From NCBI GenBank assembly GCA_030649735.1, contig JAUSFL010000009.1, forward strand, positions 1 through 46,197: 46,197 bases of DNA. Direction: 5' to 3'. Source of the DNA: Candidatus Iainarchaeum sp. GTDB taxonomy: Archaea > Iainarchaeota > Iainarchaeia > Iainarchaeales > UBA10191. Numbering within the stretch: position 1 is the stretch's first letter; each line of letters opens with the position of its first letter. Made by a program: the position numbers and the translations under genes. Of this stretch, positions 42,066 through 46,197 are shown in pieces. The notes under the pieces were generated by a model. That model saw only the letters and a list, made by a program, of their open reading frames with translations. It searched no databases and was not told where the DNA came from.

Positions 42066-43109
42066 TTGAGGTTGAGAAGAGGCCAGTCCAGCATTGAGTT
42101 TCTCATAATTCTTTCATTTTCCCTGATTGCTTTTGCAGGAATTGTCTTTTTCACTAACGCGCGGATTGGCTCATTGAACAAGTCAGTCAACGAGCAGGTT
42201 GCAGAGCAGGCAGTCAGCCTTGTTTCAGCATCCGCAAAGGATGTTTTTCTCCAAGGCGAAGGCTCTGAAATGCTGGTTTCCTTCAAAGTCCCGGGCGGCA
42301 TTGACGCTTCAGGCTCTGGAGTGAAGGACAATTCAATAATTTACAAAGTCAACAACACCGCGTTTTTCAAAAGCCTTGACTTTAACCTGGAGGGAAGCCT
42401 TCCATTAAAGCAGGGGTTTTCAAGCGTTCGCGTTTTCTCAAAAGGCGGAATTGTTTTTGTAAGCCCTGCCTGCGTTTTTGCGGACAAGACAATGCTTTCT
42501 GAAAAAATCCACCAGGCCAGCGGCTTTCAGGATTCCATAGTCTTGAAAAACAATTCATCAAGCGATGTTTTTGTGAGAGTTTCAAAAACCCTTCCTTTTG
42601 AAGACATTTCCCTTGTTTTCTCAAACAGCGAGTTTGACTTGAATTCAGGAATTTCGCAAAACATTGACTTGCTTTTTTCCGCAAAGCCGACTGCTTCAGG
42701 AAATTATTCCGGAAAAATTTCAGTCGCGACAATCAATGAAGACTGCGCTGGCTCTTTTGAAATCCCGTTCATTGTGAATGTTTCAGGGACCGGGGTTTTA
42801 AGCGTGTTCCCGTCAAAAATTTCCGGCGATTACTCCAAGGGAAGCTTTCACTCAATGCAATTAAGCATTTGCAACAATTCGCAGGAGACTTTGGCAAATG
42901 TTTTTTCAGAAAGTTCAACAGGCTCTCCTGGAGAATGGTTTTCTGAAACAGCGCCAATAGAGCAATTGCCTCCAGGCTGTGCCGAACGGACTGTTGAATT
43001 CTCAATACCAAGCAATGCTTCAGGGGCATATTCTGGCTTCTTAAGCTTCACTGACAATTCAAACCTTGCAAGCATTGACTTGAACATTAATGTGCTGGAG
43101 GAAGGCTGA
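42066..43109 (+). CDS. Pilin-like protein, second in the operon (no propeller)
   Basis: A 347-residue protein starting at TTG 42066 with AAGG about 8 bases ahead. Class III signal RLRRGQSSIEFLIILSFSLI: cleavage after Gly, Glu at +5, then a membrane helix. The outer part has two Ig-like domains (FQDSIVLKNNSSSDVFVRVS; YSKGSFHSMQLSICNNSQET) ending in NLASIDLNINVLEEG. It is collinear with the 40122 protein minus the propeller, so the two are clear paralogues. Its stop and the next ATG share one base (TGATG). Confidence 0.82.
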   Translation: MRLRRGQSSIEFLIILSFSLIAFAGIVFFTNARIGSLNKSVNEQVAEQAVSLVSASAKDVFLQGEGSEMLVSFKVPGGIDASGSGVKDNSIIYKVNNTAFFKSLDFNLEGSLPLKQGFSSVRVFSKGGIVFVSPACVFADKTMLSEKIHQASGFQDSIVLKNNSSSDVFVRVSKTLPFEDISLVFSNSEFDLNSGISQNIDLLFSAKPTASGNYSGKISVATINEDCAGSFEIPFIVNVSGTGVLSVFPSKISGDYSKGSFHSMQLSICNNSQETLANVFSESSTGSPGEWFSETAPIEQLPPGCAERTVEFSIPSNASGAYSGFLSFTDNSNLASIDLNINVLEEG

Positions 43110-43501
43110 TGAATTCCAGGGCGCAAGTGACTGCCGAATTCCTTGTAGTGATCATTGCATTGCTTTTCGTGCTGAATTTCGCGTTTGGCATTTACTCAAG
43201 CAATTTGCGGCTTTTCTCGGACTTCGCGCAAACTTCTGAAATGAAAATTTCTGCGGCAAACATCGGCAATGCACTTGACTCAGTGCTTTTTGCAGGCAAT
43301 GGCGCAAGCGCGGAGTTTCTTTTTGAAAGAAAGCTTGACTATAACGCGGGAGTTTCAGGAAGCATGCTTTCATTAAGGTCAAAGAACGCGCTGGTTGACT
43401 TTCCGCTTTCAACAAGCGACATTGACTTTTCAAGTTTTGAATTCAACAAAAAACTGAAAATTTCGAACAATCTTGGAAGAGTGGTGGTTGAGAATGCCTG
43501 A
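43109..43501 (+). CDS. Small pilin-like protein, third in the operon
   Basis: A 130-residue protein with N-terminus MNSRAQVTAEFLVVIIALLF: a class III-like signal (Arg-Ala-Gln, Glu at +5, then a hydrophobic helix). A short beta-rich outer domain follows (SAEFLFERKLDYNAGVSG; DFSSFEFNKKLKISNNLG). It may be a major or minor pilin. It overlaps the gene before by 1 base and the one after by 8, so translation is coupled. Ala instead of Gly at the cleavage position is unusual. Confidence 0.75.
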   Translation: MNSRAQVTAEFLVVIIALLFVLNFAFGIYSSNLRLFSDFAQTSEMKISAANIGNALDSVLFAGNGASAEFLFERKLDYNAGVSGSMLSLRSKNALVDFPLSTSDIDFSSFEFNKKLKISNNLGRVVVENA

Positions 43502-43997
43502 GTTCGGCAAAAAAGGCCAGATTTTTTCCGCTGACGCCTTGCTTGGAATGATTGTCTTCCTTTTCGCATTAAGCATTGTCTTCTATTATTTCGGGCAAAT
43601 TTCTGAAAGGGACAGGGCCTTCACTGAATCTTTCGAAATGAAAACAATCGCTTTCAATTCATTGAGCTCGCTTGTTGAAACAAAAGGCGCGCCTGAAAAC
43701 TGGGAGTTTGCAGAAATCCAGGACGCAAAATCTTTCGGTGTTTCTTCAGAACGCAATGTTCTCTCGCCTGAAAAGCTTGAAAAATTCGGCGAATTCACAT
43801 TGCAGGACGCGAATTCAGTCAGGAAAACCCTTGGCTTGGGAAAGTATGATTTTTCTTTCAAAATTTCAGACTTTAATGGAATCGAGGTTTTTTTGGCAAG
43901 CTCAAGCAATTCAAGCAAGTCTGTCTCTTTCAAGACCTCGAGGATTTCACTGTACAATGGAAGCCCGGCAATTGTTTCGCTCGAGGTGTTCAAATGA
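43494..43997 (+). CDS. Pilin-like protein, fourth in the operon
   Basis: A 167-residue protein from ATG 43494, within the 3' end of the previous gene. Signal EFGKKGQIFSADALLGMIVF (Gly-Gln, Asp in place of Glu near +5) is followed by a membrane helix, then an outer domain with NWEFAEIQDAKSFGVSS and KTSRISLYNGSPAIVSLEVF. Its stop overlaps the next start (ATGA). The family is inferred from signal and context. Confidence 0.75.
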   Translation: MPEFGKKGQIFSADALLGMIVFLFALSIVFYYFGQISERDRAFTESFEMKTIAFNSLSSLVETKGAPENWEFAEIQDAKSFGVSSERNVLSPEKLEKFGEFTLQDANSVRKTLGLGKYDFSFKISDFNGIEVFLASSSNSSKSVSFKTSRISLYNGSPAIVSLEVFK

Positions 43998-44422
43998 ACT
44001 CTCGCGGTTTTGTGATTTCTTTTGACGCAATCCTTGCGTTATTCGTCATTTTTGCGTTCTTGATTGCCTCATTCTCATTGATTGCAGGAATTGACGAAAC
44101 ATCATACAACCGGCTTTTCTTGAAGAATTTTTCGCTTGATGTCTTGACAGTGCTTGAAAAGTCTGGAAAATTGGCTTCTGCGGCTTCATCAGAAGACACT
44201 GAACCATTGGATTCTTTCCTGAACCGCCTGCCTTTCTCGTACTGCGCGAGAATTGACATTTTAGAGCAGGGCTCGTCGCAAATTTTCCTGACTGCCTCCA
44301 GGGCTTCCTGCACGAACCCGCCGCAAAACTCTTTCCTTGCAAGAAGGTTTTTTTCCGCAAAAACAGGCAATGCCACAATATACTACAATGCTGAATTGCG
44401 GGCCTGGATTTCTGGTGATTGA
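43994..44422 (+). CDS. Pilin-like protein, fifth in the operon
   Basis: A 142-residue protein. N-terminus MNSRGFVISFDAILALFVIF: an Arg-Gly cleavage-like site, Asp near +5, a hydrophobic helix. The outer part contains two cysteines (PFSYCARIDI; RASCTNPPQN) and ends YYNAELRAWISGD. It overlaps the upstream gene by 4 bases and is followed 1 base later by the next start. Probably a minor pilin. Confidence 0.75.
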   Translation: MNSRGFVISFDAILALFVIFAFLIASFSLIAGIDETSYNRLFLKNFSLDVLTVLEKSGKLASAASSEDTEPLDSFLNRLPFSYCARIDILEQGSSQIFLTASRASCTNPPQNSFLARRFFSAKTGNATIYYNAELRAWISGD

Positions 44423-44423
44423 A

Positions 44424-45302
44424 ATGTTTGGAAACAATGAAGGACTGCGGGGAATTGGAAAAAAAGGCTTTTTTCTTTCTGTCTCGATTTTCATGATTGT
44501 AATGTTTGCATTGCTTTTCTCGCAGCAATTCCTGCACAAGTCCCAAGGCTTTGAGAATTCTTTCTCGGAAAGGTTTGCGCTGCAAAAGGCCGCGTTTGTT
44601 TCCGACAATGTCTCAAGCCAGGCAGCGGCCTTGCTTGGCGCAAAAGTCGGTTTTGAAGATTCGCCAGCCTCTTCAATCGTAAGGGTTTCTTCAGGCATTC
44701 CTTGCGGGGCGAGTGCTTCAGGGCTTTCAGGCTTCAAGAGCTTTGTTGAAAATGAAGTTTCCCAACTTAACAATTCCCAATTGTCGATTGACTTTTCAAG
44801 GCTTTCCGGAGGAAAGCAGGAATTGCTTTTCTCAAACGGCCTGCAAATGGACTGCAATAATTCTTCAGGCAATTCCCTGGAGTTTTATTCAACCAATGAT
44901 TCTTCAATGCCGTTGGTTTTTGACCTGAACATTGAAGGCACTGGATCCTTGAATGATGTTGCTGCATGGCAGTGGCAGCCTTCAGGGGATTTGGAAGTGA
45001 GAATTCACTACAAGGATTCAACAATCACTTACATTGGCTCTGGAAAAATAGACGCAAGCATTGAGAATTCCTTTCGCTTCAATTATTCCGGCGGCTCATT
45101 GAAAATCACTGCAGGCTCGTTCAACGGGCATTCCAAGGCATTAAAGATTGAAATTGACAATGACGCGAACGTTAGCGCGGCAATTGTTTCAAGGATTTCT
45201 CTCCCCCAGCAGGAAAAGCCAGTCGCGTCTTATGACGCAAGCACATCGTTCAAGCAGGCCGGCGTTGAAAAAACCTCAAGCATTGAGCCATTGCAGGACT
45301 AG
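44424..45302 (+). CDS. Pilin-like protein, sixth and last in the operon
   Basis: A 292-residue protein; ATG 44424 lies one base after the previous stop. Signal GIGKKGFFLSVSIFMIVMFA: Lys-Lys-Gly, then a hydrophobic helix. The Glu at +5 is missing. A beta-rich outer domain follows (GFEDSPASSIVRVSSG; FRFNYSGGSLKITAGSFNGH; IEIDNDANVSAAIVSRIS). The lack of Glu5 is typical of tip or initiating minor pilins. It ends the operon; an AT-rich 84-base gap follows. Confidence 0.72.
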   Translation: MFGNNEGLRGIGKKGFFLSVSIFMIVMFALLFSQQFLHKSQGFENSFSERFALQKAAFVSDNVSSQAAALLGAKVGFEDSPASSIVRVSSGIPCGASASGLSGFKSFVENEVSQLNNSQLSIDFSRLSGGKQELLFSNGLQMDCNNSSGNSLEFYSTNDSSMPLVFDLNIEGTGSLNDVAAWQWQPSGDLEVRIHYKDSTITYIGSGKIDASIENSFRFNYSGGSLKITAGSFNGHSKALKIEIDNDANVSAAIVSRISLPQQEKPVASYDASTSFKQAGVEKTSSIEPLQD

Positions 45303-45386
45303 ATTGCCCTTGCTTTTTTTTGTTAACTTTCACCCCCTGTCGTAAATTGGATTCTTTTTAAATTGCTTTTTGTTTTTGCGGTTCTA

Positions 45387-45806
45387 ATGCAAAAAAGGTT
45401 TTACTTGGACACTGCAATTTGGCGCGATTATTTCGAGGACAGAAAAGACTGCATCAGGCCTTTGGGCGAGTTTGCTTTCCAGTTCTTGAGAAATTGTGAA
45501 AAGCAAGGCTGCATGGCTTTATATTCAAGCCTGGTTGTGCAAGAGTTGAAAACAGATTATTCCCAAGAAAGAATTAGTGAAGTTTTCACTGCATTCAATC
45601 GGATTCTTGTTGAGGTCCAAATTTCTGGCGCGCAGGTTTCTGAAGCGAGAAAGATTTCAACAAATGTGAAAGAAACTCACTTGAAAGACGCCCTGCATGC
45701 AATCTTGGCCAGAGACAACAAAGCCGTAATGATTACCAGAGACCGGCATTTTGAAGTATTGTCCAATATTGTGGAAGTTGCAAAGCCAGAAGACATTTAC
45801 TTTTGA
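45387..45806 (+). CDS. PIN-domain ribonuclease, VapC-like toxin
   Basis: A 139-residue PIN domain starting at ATG 45387 with TATA-like TTCTTTTTAAATTG about 28 bases ahead. Acidic active-site residues are visible: Asp8 in FYLDTAIWRDYFEDR, the middle Glu in SSLVVQELKTDY, and the C-terminal ETHLKDALHAILARDNKA plus TRDRHF. It probably cleaves RNA when free. Its 3' end overlaps by 10 bases the 3' end of an opposite-strand RHH antitoxin-like gene, an unusual arrangement for a toxin-antitoxin pair. Confidence 0.8.
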   Translation: MQKRFYLDTAIWRDYFEDRKDCIRPLGEFAFQFLRNCEKQGCMALYSSLVVQELKTDYSQERISEVFTAFNRILVEVQISGAQVSEARKISTNVKETHLKDALHAILARDNKAVMITRDRHFEVLSNIVEVAKPEDIYF

Positions 45807-46090
45807 GCGAATTTCTTCTCAAGCATTTCAATGTATTCTTGCCCGGCTTTTTCAGTTAGTTTCCTGAATTCTTCATCAGTCTTTGCCTTGCCTTTTCCCT
45901 TGAATATTCCCCTTGCCGCGTAAAGCGCCTGCCAGCCTTTCTTTCTTTCTCTTTCTTCAGCAAGCTGCTTTAGCTTGTCCCTGATGGACTCCCTGATGAA
46001 TTCTGTTTTTGTTGAATACTTGAATTCCTGCATGTCTTTCTCAATCTGCCTTGCAAGCGCGGAATCCAGCCTTACGCAAATGTTTTCCAT
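45797..46090 (-). CDS. Ribbon-helix-helix (VapB/CopG-like) antitoxin
   Basis: A 97-residue protein from ATG 46090, preferred over an ATG 9 bases upstream because it fits the RHH start. The ribbon is ENICVRLDSALARQIEKDM, then helices YSTKTEFIRESIRDKLKQLA. The Lys/Glu-rich tail (GIFKGKGKAKTDEEFRKLTE) would mask a toxin. It binds DNA as a dimer and probably represses its own gene at the dyad just upstream. Confidence 0.82.
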   Translation of the reverse strand: MENICVRLDSALARQIEKDMQEFKYSTKTEFIRESIRDKLKQLAEERERKKGWQALYAARGIFKGKGKAKTDEEFRKLTEKAGQEYIEMLEKKFAQK

Positions 46091-46094
46091 ACAA

Positions 46095-46124
46095 TACAAT
46101 GTAATGCATTGTAATATTTAAAAA
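46095..46124 (-). promoter_or_regulatory. Promoter and operator of the RHH gene
   Basis: The inverted repeat TACAATG-N5-CATTGTA (46095-46113) lies just upstream of the ATG. A TATA-like CTTTTTAAATATTAC on the minus strand (46110-46124) adjoins it, a typical autoregulation layout for an RHH antitoxin. Confidence 0.65.
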
Positions 46125-46197
46125 GCTTTGGGAATGTTTTTGGAATTTCACCCCGCCGCCAGAGTGGGGCGCAACTTGCCTGCGGGCTTTCTTTTTA
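46125..46197 (+). other. GC-rich stretch at the right edge, unresolved
   Basis: The last 73 bases include CACCCC/GTGGGG and GCC/GGC pairings and end in a T-run. They could be a terminator or part of an RNA gene continuing outside. I see no reading frame. Confidence 0.2.

Noticed and set aside
1-46197. CRISPR arrays, insertion sequences, rRNA genes, attachment sites
   Set aside because: No regular spaced repeats, transposase frames or rRNA-like stretches were seen.

Overview
The window looks archaeal, most probably from a small-genome DPANN lineage. I lean towards Diapherotrites or Micrarchaeota, but that placement is only an impression. The archaeal evidence is a group II chaperonin (thermosome), a 53-residue Sec61-beta, an archaeal-type diphthine-ammonia ligase, archaeal class III (KGQ-type) pilin signal peptides, IleRS with the archaeal HLGT signature, a tRNA gene without an encoded CCA, and TATA boxes about 25 bases ahead of many start codons (leaderless genes). 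Genes inside operons often use GTG or TTG starts behind a GGAGG-like site and a T-run. Coding density is high and genes often overlap by 1 to 11 bases.

Layout: 1-540 is the start of a HerA-like ATPase broken at its P-loop by an intein that runs off the left edge. 634-5685 holds an ASCH-like protein, ThrH, a coiled-coil orphan, a self-regulated-looking winged-helix protein, a ferredoxin, a membrane-anchored amidotransferase-fold protein, a 24-residue Cys/Lys micropeptide, and Dph6 overlapping a class I glutaminase. 5795-13267 is a metal (probably copper) island: a GDCCVxC-domain membrane protein, a membrane winged-helix protein, an FtrD/DUF2318 protein behind a structured leader, a small HMA chaperone, an HMA2-SafE/DsbD-cupredoxin fusion, an ArsR repressor, a secreted unknown and the CopA ATPase. 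Two 16-base TTGA-N8-TCAA sites link the ArsR gene with the DUF2318 promoter. 13286-16563 has a cytidylyltransferase, two membrane-anchored unknowns, Sec61-beta, a blue-copper lipoprotein and a mini membrane protein with a heme-like H-x13-H motif.

16620-24209 is a minus-strand translation block: valS, an orphan, tRNA-Ile(UAU), an orphan, ileS and a further orphan, headed by an Lrp/AsnC regulator gene. A 69-base stem-closed element (possible RNA) follows, then hisI-hisG, an OB-fold ssDNA-binding protein with a glycine-rich tail, a channel-like membrane protein, a histidine phosphatase, a methyltransferase and the thermosome.

31382-35172 contains a TPR protein, a zinc-ribbon protein, a COG2112-like kinase, a pilin-like protein and a KaiC-like ATPase. 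35264-45302 is a surface-structure region: a 1600-residue secreted multidomain protein, then six consecutive class III signal (pilin-like) proteins in one tight operon. The first of these carries a seven-bladed beta-propeller inserted into an Ig-like domain. No pilus ATPase or platform gene is present here, so assembly must rely on genes elsewhere. The window ends with a convergent PIN toxin / RHH antitoxin pair.

The most novel-looking items are the propeller-bearing pilin operon, the P-loop intein, the tRNA-Ile(UAU) between valS and ileS, the ArsR-linked metal island, the Dph6-glutaminase pair, and the unassigned structured element at 24332-24400.
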